Shown piece after piece: positions 26,560 to 35,468 of a stretch of DNA of 64,000 nt (the first letter of the stretch is position 1; each line of letters starts with the position of its first letter). Below the pieces are notes generated by a model, which worked only from the letters and a program-made list of their open reading frames with translations, was not told the DNA's origin and did not search any database. The DNA is from Clostridium_AM tanneri (GTDB taxonomy: Bacteria; Bacillota; Clostridia; Clostridiales; Clostridiaceae). Location of the stretch: the NCBI RefSeq assembly GCF_033659955.1, contig NZ_JARUJP010000014.1, forward strand, positions 1-64,000, given 5' to 3'. A program made the translations under genes and the position numbers.

Positions 26560-27906
26560 TTAAACCTGTTCTCCTATTAATGAAAATGAATTAGCTTTTG
26601 TTATCTTAACATTTACTAATTTGCCAATATTGCTTCCATCGCCGGCAAAGTTTACAAGCTTTCCAGTTCTAGTTCTACCCATTAATTTTGTCTCATCGTT
26701 CTTACTTAGTCCTTCTATTAAAACTTCTTCTATTCTACCCTCGTATTCTTTGTTCTTCTTAGCAGCAGAACCGTTGATTACTTCTACTAATCTATTAAAT
26801 CTATCATGCTTTACAGCATCGTCAATTTGATCTTCCATTTCGTCAGCTGGAGTACCTTTTCTTCTGGAGTAAATAAAGGTAAAGGCTGAATCGTATTGAA
26901 CTTCCCTAGCAAGACTAAGAGTTTCTTCAAAATCTTCATCTGTTTCTCCAGGGAAACCAACTATAATATCAGTACTTATTGCTACATTAGGAATAGCTTT
27001 TCTTATCCTTTGAACTAAGTCTAGGTACTGTTCCTTTGTATAGCTTCTGTTCATTTTCTTTAATAATCTTGTTGAACCAGATTGAACAGGAAGATGTATA
27101 TATTCGCATAAAGTTTTACACTCTGCTATTGCATCTATTACATCCTGTGTTAAGTCCTTAGGGTGAGAAGTCATAAACTTAACCCTTTCTAATCCTTCAA
27201 TCTTGTCTATTTCTCTTAAGAGTTCTGCAAAAGTAATTTTTGGATCTAAATCTTTACCATAGGAGTTAACATTTTGACCAAGTAATGTAATTTCCTTATA
27301 CCCTTTTGCTATTAGATCCTCTATTTCCTTTTTAATGTCCTCCAATTTTCTGCTTCTTTCTCTACCTCTTACATAAGGTACGATACAATAAGTACAAAAA
27401 TTGTTACATCCATACATTATAGTAACAAAAGCTTTTACATCACTTTCTCTATCTATTGGAAGACCTTCAACTATTCCATCTTCCTTATCCTGCACTTCAA
27501 CTACTGATTTTCCCTCTTGTTTAACCCTATTTAGATATTCTAGAAACTTATAAGCATTATGAGTTCCAAATACTATATCTACAAAAGGAAATTTCTTAAC
27601 TATAGCTTCAGCCATACCTTCTTGCTGCATCATGCATCCACACACTGCAATAATAAGGTCAGGATTCTTTTCTTTTTGCTTTTTTAGCGCTCCTAAGTTT
27701 CCGTATACCTTTAATTCAGCATTTTCCCTCACGCAGCAGGTATTAAAAATTATTAAGTCTGCAAATTCTTTTACTGTAGTTCTTTTATAACCTGTCTTTC
27801 TCAACATCCCAGATAGCTTTTCTGAATCTTCTTCATTCATTTGGCAACCCCAGGTTTCTATAAAAAAGTTTTTACTTGTTTTTTTCATATCTAGTTCTTT
27901 ATACAA
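26560..27906 (-). CDS. miaB: tRNA-2-methylthio-N6-dimethylallyladenosine synthase
   Basis: About 448 residues. The UPF0004 domain has Cys in ETWGCQMNEEDSE, FNTCCVREN and CGCMMQQEG; the radical SAM motif is CNNFCTYC; the C-terminus (about 385-445) is a TRAM domain. It methylthiolates i6A37 of tRNA made by MiaA. The start is uncertain: a TTG at 27906 has AGGTG at suitable spacing and is used here; GTG at 27915 and ATG at 27888 are in frame. First gene of the repair and tRNA modification run. Confidence 0.93.
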   Translation of the reverse strand: MYKELDMKKTSKNFFIETWGCQMNEEDSEKLSGMLRKTGYKRTTVKEFADLIIFNTCCVRENAELKVYGNLGALKKQKEKNPDLIIAVCGCMMQQEGMAEAIVKKFPFVDIVFGTHNAYKFLEYLNRVKQEGKSVVEVQDKEDGIVEGLPIDRESDVKAFVTIMYGCNNFCTYCIVPYVRGRERSRKLEDIKKEIEDLIAKGYKEITLLGQNVNSYGKDLDPKITFAELLREIDKIEGLERVKFMTSHPKDLTQDVIDAIAECKTLCEYIHLPVQSGSTRLLKKMNRSYTKEQYLDLVQRIRKAIPNVAISTDIIVGFPGETDEDFEETLSLAREVQYDSAFTFIYSRRKGTPADEMEDQIDDAVKHDRFNRLVEVINGSAAKKNKEYEGRIEEVLIEGLSKNDETKLMGRTRTGKLVNFAGDGSNIGKLVNVKITKANSFSLIGEQV

Positions 27907-28262
27907 TTGCTTCACCTCATACTAATACAACTTATTTTTTTAATTTTTCTATCTCTCCCTGTTTACCTTAACAGTAGAAGATAAAATAGAAAATGAATAT
28001 TATAACTCTAAATTCAAATTATAATATTGACATCCTACATTATACTATATTTTTTTATGAATATCTATTTTTTATTGTTTTTAGGCAATTTATTTAATAC
28101 TGAAAGTTATGGGTTATTAACTTTCTTAACTTAGAACTTAAGATTCATATGGAATGGTATACAACAAATCATAAAAATCATTTACTACGGGCTATAAATT
28201 AATGAATGTTTAAAAAATAACAATGCTTTTATTTAAAATTCTATAAAAAATATAATTAAACA
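27907..28262. other. Gene-free AT-rich gap upstream of miaB
   Basis: This divergent gap holds the miaB start region on the left and a small hairpin (GAAAGTTA around 28100 with its complement to about 28123). I see no ORF and no clear promoter pair for miaB. Confidence 0.5.
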
Positions 28263-28291
28263 TTGAAATATTGAATAAAAAATTGTATTAT
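28263..28291 (+). promoter_or_regulatory. Promoter of the aminotransferase gene
   Basis: TTGAAA at 28263-28268 and TATTAT at 28286-28291 with a 17-base spacer. Transcription would start near 28298, leaving a leader of about 195 bases before the ATG. Confidence 0.6.
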
Positions 28292-28297
28292 TATAAG

Positions 28298-28491
28298 TGG
28301 AGAGGATATTCTACATCAATTCACTGGAATTTGAAAAGGTTTGCAAAGTTATCTGAATAATGACTTTTTTATATCTTTTCAAGCTTCAAATTTCATTAAC
28401 ATAACAGATAAGAAGGAAATTTTGAGTTTTTGTAGAATAGATATACTGTAAGACCTTAAAATATAATTATAATTTTCGGAGGGATTTTATT
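28298..28491 (+). promoter_or_regulatory. Folded 5' leader, candidate cis-regulatory RNA
   Basis: The leader is enclosed by a perfect 9-bp stem (28307-28315 with 28431-28439). Inside, 28331-28338 can pair with 28375-28382 (8 bp), or the overlapping 28328-28335 can pair with 28385-28392 (8 bp), so two states exclude each other. A hairpin (28345-28349 with 28363-28367) lies within. No T-box, lysine or SAM riboswitch core was recognised. The ribosome binding site cggaggga lies outside the outer stem. Confidence 0.4.
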
Positions 28492-29676
28492 ATGGAAGTA
28501 CGTTTTTCAGAAAGAGCTAATGGCTTAAAAGCATCAGAAATCAGAGAACTTTTAAAGCTTGCTGAAATGCCAGAAATTATTTCTTTTGCTGGAGGATTAC
28601 CAGCACCAGAATTATTTCCAGTAAAGGAAATGGAGGAAATTATACAAAAAGTATTAGAAAAAGATGGTAGACTAGCACTACAATATGGTTCTACTGAAGG
28701 TATTAAACCTTTAAGAGAGATAATTGCTAAACAAAGAATGGCTCCAGCTGGAGTAAATGTTACAGCTGATGAAGTAGCTATAACATCAGGTTCACAACAA
28801 GGACTTGAGTTCTCAGCTAGAGTATTTATAAATGAGGGCGATAAAATAATATGCGAAAGCCCAAGCTACTTAGGAGCAATAAACGCATTTAAAGCATATC
28901 AACCACAATTCATAGAAATACCTATGGATGATAACGGTATGAAAGTTGATTTATTAGAAGAAGCATTAAAAGCAAATCCAGACGTTAAAATGATATATAC
29001 AATTCCAGATTTCCAAAACCCAACTGGAAGAACTATGTCAGATGATAGAAGAAAACGTATAGCTGAGCTTGCTGCTGAATATCAGATTCCAGTAATAGAA
29101 GATAATCCATATGGCGACTTAATATTTGATGGAGAAAGACACCCATCAATTAAGAGTTTTGATAAAGAAGGTTGGGTAATATACCTTGGAACTTTCTCAA
29201 AAACATTCTGCCCTGGATTAAGAATTGGCTGGGTATGTGCTGCACCACAAATACTAGAAAAGTATATAATTGTTAAGCAAGGTGCTGATCTTCAATCTAG
29301 CTCACTTGACCAAAGAGCAACAGCATTATTTATGGAAACTTATGATCTTGAAAAACACATAGAAAGCATTAGAGGAGTTTACGGAAAACGTAGAGACCTT
29401 ATGATAGAGAGTATTAAACAATACTTCCCAGCAGATGTAAAATACACTTTCCCAACAGGTGGATTATTTACTTGGATAGAATTAAAAGAAGGTCTTGATG
29501 CTGCTGTAATATTACAAGAAGCATTAAAAGACAATGTTGCTTATGTTCCAGGTGGTTCATTCTTCCCTAACGGAGGACATCCAAACTTCTTTAGAATGAA
29601 TTACTCATGCATGACTGAAGAAAAAATAGTTGAAGGTATAAAGAGATTAGGAAAAGTTCTTGCTAAATTTTACTAA
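28492..29676 (+). CDS. PLP-dependent class I aminotransferase (2-aminoadipate/LysN-like)
   Basis: 394 residues, fold-type I. Key parts: SFAGGLPAPELFP, QYGSTEGIKPLRE, TSGSQQGLEFSARVF, PDFQNPTGRTMS, the PLP-lysine in YLGTFSKTFCPGLRIGWV (about residue 230) and FFRMNYSCM with the carboxylate-binding Arg. This branch includes LysN/2-aminoadipate, aromatic and branched-chain aminotransferases, so the substrate is open. Codon choice is more biased than that of its neighbours (many ggt, cca, aac and aga), suggesting strong expression. It stands alone behind a long structured leader. Confidence 0.88.
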   Translation: MEVRFSERANGLKASEIRELLKLAEMPEIISFAGGLPAPELFPVKEMEEIIQKVLEKDGRLALQYGSTEGIKPLREIIAKQRMAPAGVNVTADEVAITSGSQQGLEFSARVFINEGDKIICESPSYLGAINAFKAYQPQFIEIPMDDNGMKVDLLEEALKANPDVKMIYTIPDFQNPTGRTMSDDRRKRIAELAAEYQIPVIEDNPYGDLIFDGERHPSIKSFDKEGWVIYLGTFSKTFCPGLRIGWVCAAPQILEKYIIVKQGADLQSSSLDQRATALFMETYDLEKHIESIRGVYGKRRDLMIESIKQYFPADVKYTFPTGGLFTWIELKEGLDAAVILQEALKDNVAYVPGGSFFPNGGHPNFFRMNYSCMTEEKIVEGIKRLGKVLAKFY

Positions 29677-29699
29677 TACAGGAAATAAATAAAACTACT

Positions 29700-29743
29700 A
29701 AACTCCTCCTTTTAGGTTAAACTATACCTAAAAGGAGGAGTTT
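29700..29743 (+). promoter_or_regulatory. Perfect hairpin hiding the ribosome binding site of a small ORF
   Basis: A 17-bp perfect stem (29700-29716 with 29727-29743, loop of 10) lies right after the aminotransferase gene. Its 3' arm contains AAAGGAGGAG, the ribosome binding site for the ATG at 29746. No T run follows, so it is a weak terminator and a strong ribosome binding site trap. Confidence 0.6.
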
Positions 29744-29745
29744 GT

Positions 29746-29904
29746 ATGTACGATGTTAAAAATTCAGAACAATTAGTTGAAAAAGAAAAGGATTCCATGA
29801 GATGTGATTGTATTGGAGACAGAGCTTATTTTAAGCAAATTCAATATGAATCAATGTTCGAGTTTAAAGCACTTCATATCCCCATTGAAAATATTATAAA
29901 ATAA
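29746..29904 (+). CDS. Small hypothetical protein with CDC motif
   Basis: A 52-residue ORF: acidic/basic N-terminal half (SEQLVEKEKDSMRCDC), then IGDRAYFKQIQYESMFEFKAL. Two Cys form a CxC. No family is recognised. Support comes from a perfect AAGGAGG seven bases before the ATG, a position right behind a highly expressed gene, and normal codon use. The ribosome binding site lies wholly in a hairpin arm, so translation may be conditional. Confidence 0.5.
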   Translation: MYDVKNSEQLVEKEKDSMRCDCIGDRAYFKQIQYESMFEFKALHIPIENIIK

Positions 29905-30048
29905 AAATTATCACAAGAATTAAGTAATATATAAAAACAGAATTCATTTTTATGTATTTTAAATAAATCTAACTTATATGTTTAATTAAGGTTTGGGGGT
30001 TTTTGAGGGTTCTAAACATAATTTTAATGATGTAGTTCTCAAACTTTA

Positions 30049-30091
30049 AAAAAGATAAGCCTTCGGCATCAAACCAAGGGCTTATCTTTTT
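30049..30091 (-). terminator. Terminator of the tandem GNAT gene
   Basis: A perfect 13-bp stem (30049-30061 with 30079-30091) overlaps the end of the minus-strand gene and is followed on that strand by T residues. Confidence 0.75.
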
Positions 30092-30960
30092 AGTTCCCAA
30101 TTGTATATTTCTCCTATAACCTGGAAACCCACTCTTTTATATAAATTTAAAGCTATATTATTAGTATTCTTAACCTTTATTTTTACAAAGTCAAATCCAG
30201 CATCCTTTATTACTTTTAATAAATAACTTAAAAAAACTTTACTATATCCCTTACCTCTATGTTCCTTTAATATTCCAAAGTTAACTATTACAGGTGTATT
30301 TTCTTCTATTATTATTTGTCCATAACCAACATATTGACTATCTTTCTTTAAAAACACAGCACCCTTATCAACATAATAGCTCTGTGCTTCGTCAAAATAA
30401 ATATCATCTATAGTCAGTGGTAACCTATTATTATTTTTAAAAATTTCATTTTGGATACGACACCTTTTTCCTTCATCTGCCCCCACTTGTAAAGTCTCAA
30501 ATTGCAGGCTGTGTTCTGGCATCACTAATTTGTTTTCTTCAACATTGAAGCTTAATATAAGTGTTCCTTCTCCTTTAGTAAAACCGATATTTTCCAAGAC
30601 TTGAGAGTTAAAATTATTACTTTCACAATAATAATTTACTAAAGTATTCTTTCTTAAGTTATTAATTAAAGCTTTATAAGGGCTATAATCTAGTGTATCA
30701 GCATTATTGGATGATAAGACATTAAGTGCTTTTATAGAACAATTTTTCTTATCATTCATTTCCGCCCAAATATATCCAATGTATCTAGAATCTTTTATTA
30801 GTAGTTTCACTCTTCTTCTTAATAACATACGTTGAGCAAAGTTACTATTGTTATAAACTTTAATAAAGTCTTCATTTAAATTGTTAAAATTATGTCTAAG
30901 CTTATTTAAGTCTAAAAGTTTATTAAAATTAGTTTTATTTAATCCTACACATTCAAACAT
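30082..30960 (-). CDS. GNAT acetyltransferase with two GNAT-like halves
   Basis: About 292 residues. The C-terminal half (about 145-290) has a clear acetyl-CoA loop, FGILKEHRGKGYSKVFLSYLL, and the ending NIALNLYKRVGFQVIGE. The N-terminal half has a degenerate GNAT shape without a clean pyrophosphate loop. The substrate is unknown. ATG 30960 was preferred (GGGG before it) over an in-frame start at 30981. It lies 81 bases behind the cotS-like gene on the same strand and is probably co-transcribed with it. Confidence 0.75.
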   Translation of the reverse strand: MFECVGLNKTNFNKLLDLNKLRHNFNNLNEDFIKVYNNSNFAQRMLLRRRVKLLIKDSRYIGYIWAEMNDKKNCSIKALNVLSSNNADTLDYSPYKALINNLRKNTLVNYYCESNNFNSQVLENIGFTKGEGTLILSFNVEENKLVMPEHSLQFETLQVGADEGKRCRIQNEIFKNNNRLPLTIDDIYFDEAQSYYVDKGAVFLKKDSQYVGYGQIIIEENTPVIVNFGILKEHRGKGYSKVFLSYLLKVIKDAGFDFVKIKVKNTNNIALNLYKRVGFQVIGEIYNWELKR

Positions 30961-31041
30961 ACTTTTTCCCCATCGCTGCAAATTATTATTAGATTTATAT
31001 TAAATATAAGTATAATTATTTAGCTCATAGAAGTCAATTTT

Positions 31042-32094
31042 TTACTGATATTCTTTAAGAAAAGATAAGTAATCTTCCAGAAATTTTATTTGTAATTCAT
31101 TGTATTTAATGAGCTTAGTTAACTTACGCATATATTTAGCTTCATCCCATCCTTTATGTTTTATATATCTTCTTTTACCAAGCTTCCAAAACTTGTGAGG
31201 AAAAATAATTAAAGCTAGCATTACTTCTAATTCACTCTTGCTTAATTTATTTACAGAGGCATAGGCATCTATTAATCTTCTAGCTTTTTCAAAATCCCAC
31301 TGATAGCTTTTCTTGGACATTAGACGGCGTATGAGCTTACCTAAGTCATTTACATGGAGATCAATCATTATACTATCTAAATCTATTATATAGTAGCTGC
31401 TGTCCCTTTTAATGATGTTTTGATAATAAAAGCTATCGTGACAGATAGATTTATTTTTGCTGGCTTCTTTTGACAATCTGTAATAATCAGAAGTATTTAA
31501 AAAGTTTAAAGATATCATTCCTCTGTAATAGAAGCTATCTATATGACTGCTGTAAATTGAGTCAAATTCACTTTTTATTCTTTTTCTATCTATTACTCGT
31601 TGGAATTTTTCAAGATCCTGAACACTTGCATTAAATTTTTTAGGCCAATTTATTAGGTTGTTTTTTACTCTAAGTTTGCTTGTATCTACGCTATTAGCAG
31701 CTACATGAAATTCTGCTAGTAGCTTTACGCAGTTTAAAGCTTCATCAATATTATTTAAATCACACTCTACCCCGTCTATCCATTCAGTAACATAAAATAG
31801 CACTTTTTTATGGCGTACATATACTCTGCCATCCTTTGTTTTATAATACTTTGCTATATTGTAAAAATTTCTTTCAATAAGTTCCTGAACTAAGATGCTG
31901 CCATTATTAGGTTTATGCCTTCCGTGCTTAATCCTTTTTAAGCAAATGATTCCAGATGTGGTTTCGATTTTATATACACTTCTAACTTTACTACAGCTAA
32001 TGGTCTGGAAGTCATACTGTTCTAATACTTTGTCTATAGTCTTTCTTTCCTTTTCAGACAACTCTCCTAGATATCTGTTACTTATAGCCTCCAT
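31042..32094 (-). CDS. CotS family spore coat protein
   Basis: 350 residues with the aminoglycoside-phosphotransferase-like kinase fold seen in CotS/YutH coat proteins. The catalytic-region counterpart is ICHDSFYYQNIIKRDSSYYIIDLDSI (shown here in parts: ICHDSFYYQN and YYIIDLDSI, about residues 218-242), and LLAEFHVAA marks the helix before it. Members associate with the spore coat, which fits an endospore former. Expression is expected late in the mother cell. The ribosome binding site is atggaggtag. Confidence 0.82.
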   Translation of the reverse strand: MEAISNRYLGELSEKERKTIDKVLEQYDFQTISCSKVRSVYKIETTSGIICLKRIKHGRHKPNNGSILVQELIERNFYNIAKYYKTKDGRVYVRHKKVLFYVTEWIDGVECDLNNIDEALNCVKLLAEFHVAANSVDTSKLRVKNNLINWPKKFNASVQDLEKFQRVIDRKRIKSEFDSIYSSHIDSFYYRGMISLNFLNTSDYYRLSKEASKNKSICHDSFYYQNIIKRDSSYYIIDLDSIMIDLHVNDLGKLIRRLMSKKSYQWDFEKARRLIDAYASVNKLSKSELEVMLALIIFPHKFWKLGKRRYIKHKGWDEAKYMRKLTKLIKYNELQIKFLEDYLSFLKEYQ

Positions 32095-32156
32095 ATTACT
32101 ACCTCCATTAGTTCTCTAGTAAAGTATATTATTGTAGGTAGAAATTATTACAAATA

Positions 32157-32181
32157 TAAAAGACCATCGTAAACGATGATC
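32157..32181 (-). terminator. Terminator of speD
   Basis: An 8-bp stem with one G-T pair (32162-32169 with 32174-32181, loop taaa) lies 3 bases after the speD stop on the minus strand and is followed by TTTTA. Confidence 0.7.
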
Positions 32182-32183
32182 TC

Positions 32184-32564
32184 CTATATATTTGACGCTT
32201 TGACTGATACAGGTTGTTCGAAGATACCTCTTTTAACTTCGGTAGCAGTCATATTCTTAGCATTAAATTTCTCCGTCATATAATTGCATGCATCCCATGG
32301 GTTTATCTTGTCGCCACAAGTAAATACGTCTACAGCAGCGTATCCAAGTTCTGGCCAAGTATGAATCGTTAAGTGTGATTCTGATATAATAACAACTCCA
32401 CTTACTCCTTGAGGACTAAACTTATGAAAAGCTACTTCCCTCACCTCTGCACCAGCTTTTAATGCAGAATCAACCATTATTTTTTCTATATACTCTTTGT
32501 TGTTTAATATTTCAGAACTACATCCGTAAATTTCTGCTAAAATGTGACGTCCTAATTCATTCAT
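32184..32564 (-). CDS. speD: S-adenosylmethionine decarboxylase proenzyme
   Basis: 126 residues of the short prokaryotic class (SpeH-type). SESHLTIHTWPELGYAAVDV (about residues 59-78) has the Glu-Ser-His site where the chain cleaves itself to form the pyruvoyl group on Ser, and FTCGDKINP holds the catalytic Cys. It makes decarboxylated AdoMet, the aminopropyl donor for spermidine. No spermidine synthase gene is adjacent. The ribosome binding site is gggggta. Its own terminators on both sides mark a single-gene unit. Confidence 0.95.
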   Translation of the reverse strand: MNELGRHILAEIYGCSSEILNNKEYIEKIMVDSALKAGAEVREVAFHKFSPQGVSGVVIISESHLTIHTWPELGYAAVDVFTCGDKINPWDACNYMTEKFNAKNMTATEVKRGIFEQPVSVKASNI

Positions 32565-32726
32565 TGTCCGTATTTACCCCCTTGCTTAAAATCATAACAA
32601 TTAAATTTTATCAAAAATAATCAAAAAGTCAAGATATATCGCTATTTTTTTAAAAATACACATAAAAACTCTGAATATTTAAGTATATCTCTATATTTCT
32701 GCATATCTTGTTAAACATTCATAGAA

Positions 32727-32761
32727 AAATGCGTGCTTTATACTTGATATTACACGCATTT
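32727..32761 (-). terminator. Terminator of ispH-rpsA
   Basis: A 9-bp stem (32727-32735 with 32753-32761) is followed on the minus strand by TTTTTC. Confidence 0.75.
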
Positions 32762-32783
32762 ATCTTAAGTATATTACATATTT

Positions 32784-34697
32784 CTACATCTCTTCTACTT
32801 CTTTAATGCTCAATCCTATTTTTTTATCTTGTCTATTTACATCTAGTATCTTTGCTTTTATTTCTTGTCCTATATTAAGTATCTCCTCTGGTTTGTTTAT
32901 TCTTTTATGGCTGATTTGTGATATATGTACCAAAGCATCTACTCCTGGCTCTAACTCTATAAAAGCTCCAAAATTAGCGAAACGAACGACTTTACCTAAA
33001 ACTATACTTCCAACAGGATATTTAACCTCTACATTATTCCATGGATCTTCTATTAGTTTCTTAATTGATAGCGATAGTTTTTTCTTTTCACTATCCACAT
33101 CTAAAATATATACCTTTAATTTGTCTCCTATATTTAGCATATCCCCAGGCTTCTGTATTCTTCCCCAGGACATTTCAGATACATGAAGTAGTCCATCTAC
33201 ACCTTGAACACCAATGAAAGCTCCAAAATCTGTTAGTCTTTTTACTTCTCCATCTACTATAGTATCTTTCTCAAGACCCTTCCAAGTTTCTTCTTCTTTT
33301 TTATCTTTCTCAACTTTTAGTAAGTTTCTTCTAGAAGCTACTACTCTAGTAGAGTTTCTTTCAGTACTAAATTCAATTATTTTTACTTCTAACTCTTTAT
33401 TTACATATTCCTTTAAATTGTCTACATGAAATAATTCTATATGTGATGCAGGAATAAATACTCTTACACCCTTATAACTTGATACTAATCCGCCATTTAC
33501 TGCATCCTTTACCGTTACTTTTAGAACCTCATTATTATCCTTTAACTCTTTTAACTCTTTATAGGCATTTTCTCTTTCGATTTCAATTCTGGACAATACT
33601 ACATAGCCATCTTCATTTTTTCTCTTTATAATTTTTACTTCTAGTTCACTTCCAACCTGAACCAACTGAGCTAAATCTAAATTTTCATCCTTAGTCACTT
33701 CATTTTTAGGAAGGATACCATCTGCTTTATATCCTATATTTAAAAAAGCTTCTCTTTCGTTAACTAATATTACTTTGCCTTTTATTAACTGTCCAACTAT
33801 TATCTTGTTGTCATTTTCCTCCATATAAGCCAATTGTTCATTTACTTCTAAATCCTTGTTATCACTCATTTTTAAAATAGCCTCCTTTATTATCCAATCA
33901 GGTGTTGATGCACCTGCAGTAATACCTATTTTTTTAGTCTTATTTGCTTTTATTATAGAGTCAGGTATTTCACCTGAATTTTCAACATGTATAGTGTTAG
34001 AACAATTTGATTTACATATTTCATATAATTTTGTAGTATTGGAACTATTACGTCCACCTATTACTAACATCATATCTACACTTTTGGAAAGATCTTCTGC
34101 AGACTTTTGTCTATATTCTGTGGCACTACATATTGTATTAAAGGCAATAAACTCTTTACAGCTTCTAACAACAATGTTTAAAACCTTCTCCCAATTTGAT
34201 TGTTTTTCTGTAGTTTGAGATACAACACATAACTTGTTAGGAAGCTTTTGTAGGTTAGAACCATCCTTAGATATAATAGCCTTATCATCACACCAACCAT
34301 TTATACCTATAACCTCTGGGTGATTTTCATCGCCTACAATTAACACTGAATATCCCTGCTCATAGTAGGTTCGTACCTTCTTCTGTATATTAGATACATA
34401 TGGGCAGGTAGCATTAACTACAGTTATTCCTTTTTCCTCTAGAAACTTAATTGTTCTCTCTGAGACACCATGAGAACGTATAATAACTACGTCTTCTTTA
34501 CTTAAGTTAGATAAGCCATCCATCTCAATAGGGTATATGTTATTTTCTTTCAAGTAGGTTACAACATCATTATTATGTATTAACGGTCCTAAGGTATATA
34601 TCTTCTTATTATACTTTTTTTGCGTATTAATAGCTTCTTCCACCGCTCTTTTTACTCCAAAACAAAATCCAGCTTTATCTGCTAATGTAACTTTCAT
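32784..34697 (-). CDS. ispH: IspH (HMBPP reductase) fused to ribosomal protein S1
   Basis: 637 residues with two functions in one chain. Residues 1-285 are IspH: GFCFGVKRAV (Cys 12), IIRSHGVSE, NATCPYVSNIQKKV and FNTICSATEYRQ carry the three [4Fe-4S] Cys; it makes IPP/DMAPP at the end of the MEP pathway. Residues about 300-637 are four S1 RNA-binding repeats, e.g. LIKGKVILVNEREAFLNIGY and LTDFGAFIGVQGVDGLLHVS. The fusion is known in Clostridia and often follows cmk, as it does here (17 bases apart). The continuous frame shows that it is a real fusion. Confidence 0.95.
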   Translation of the reverse strand: MKVTLADKAGFCFGVKRAVEEAINTQKKYNKKIYTLGPLIHNNDVVTYLKENNIYPIEMDGLSNLSKEDVVIIRSHGVSERTIKFLEEKGITVVNATCPYVSNIQKKVRTYYEQGYSVLIVGDENHPEVIGINGWCDDKAIISKDGSNLQKLPNKLCVVSQTTEKQSNWEKVLNIVVRSCKEFIAFNTICSATEYRQKSAEDLSKSVDMMLVIGGRNSSNTTKLYEICKSNCSNTIHVENSGEIPDSIIKANKTKKIGITAGASTPDWIIKEAILKMSDNKDLEVNEQLAYMEENDNKIIVGQLIKGKVILVNEREAFLNIGYKADGILPKNEVTKDENLDLAQLVQVGSELEVKIIKRKNEDGYVVLSRIEIERENAYKELKELKDNNEVLKVTVKDAVNGGLVSSYKGVRVFIPASHIELFHVDNLKEYVNKELEVKIIEFSTERNSTRVVASRRNLLKVEKDKKEEETWKGLEKDTIVDGEVKRLTDFGAFIGVQGVDGLLHVSEMSWGRIQKPGDMLNIGDKLKVYILDVDSEKKKLSLSIKKLIEDPWNNVEVKYPVGSIVLGKVVRFANFGAFIELEPGVDALVHISQISHKRINKPEEILNIGQEIKAKILDVNRQDKKIGLSIKEVEEM

Positions 34698-34713
34698 ATA
34701 TATTCACCTTCAG

Positions 34714-35382
34714 TTATTGTTTATGTTTATTTATATACTCTCTAATATAAGATGAAATTAGATCTACTACTTCATCTATACATAATTTTGAGGAATCTAT
34801 CTTTATGGCATCCTCAGCCATTCTTAATGGATTTGTTTCTCTATTGGAATCTATGTAGTCTCTCTTTATTATATCATCTAAAATATTATTGTATTCTACA
34901 GCAATACCCTTTTCATTTAACTCATTACATCTTCTGTTAGCTCTTTCTTGTGCACTGGCTGTTAAGAAAAACTTTAGTGGAGCATTTTTAAGGACTACCG
35001 TTCCTATATCCCTTCCATCCATAATTACATTATATTTAGAAGCCATCTCTTGCTGAAGTCTAACAAGTATTTCTCTTACTTCAGCAATAGCTGCAAAATT
35101 AGATACATTATTACTTACTTTTGGAAGCCTTATTTCTTCGCTTACATCCTCTTCATTTACTACTAACTTATCACCAACGAAGTACATAGTTAGAGAATTA
35201 GTAAGGTTACAAACAGCTTCTACTTCTGTATAGGAAATTCCTCTTCGCATACACATTAAAGCTACTGCCCTATACATTGAACCTGTATTAATGTACATTA
35301 AATTAAATCTATTAGCTATAATATTAGCTATAGTACTTTTTCCTGCTCCAGCAGGTCCGTCAATTGCCACAGATATATTCAA
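34714..35382 (-). CDS. cmk: Cytidylate kinase
   Basis: 222 residues. SVAIDGPAGAGKSTIANIIA is the N-terminal P-loop, INTGSMYRAVAL and DGRDIGTVVLKNAPLKFFL are family hallmarks, and RDYIDSNRETNPLRMAEDAI lies near the C-terminus. It phosphorylates CMP and dCMP. The TTG at 35382 is taken as the start since GGCGGAG lies about 8 bases before it; an in-frame GTG at 35391 directly abuts that site. It heads the cmk-ispH-rpsA unit. Confidence 0.93.
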   Translation of the reverse strand: MNISVAIDGPAGAGKSTIANIIANRFNLMYINTGSMYRAVALMCMRRGISYTEVEAVCNLTNSLTMYFVGDKLVVNEEDVSEEIRLPKVSNNVSNFAAIAEVREILVRLQQEMASKYNVIMDGRDIGTVVLKNAPLKFFLTASAQERANRRCNELNEKGIAVEYNNILDDIIKRDYIDSNRETNPLRMAEDAIKIDSSKLCIDEVVDLISSYIREYINKHKQ

Positions 35383-35468
35383 AAATTTCACTCCGCCTTT
35401 CTAAATTGTAAGAATTTTGTATAAGAATATATTCTATAAAAAAAGATAAAATCCTTTATTTTACGATA

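Noticed and set aside
28298..28491. T-box, lysine or SAM riboswitch before the aminotransferase
   Set aside because: No T-box AGGGTGGNACCGCG sequence, and no conserved core of known riboswitches, could be found; only the unnamed fold is reported.
32806..33186. Antisense ORF within ispH-rpsA, and similar ones at 33856-34218, 36075-36356 and 43698-43994
   Set aside because: All lie opposite well-supported genes, have no family features and arise from AT-rich codon patterns.
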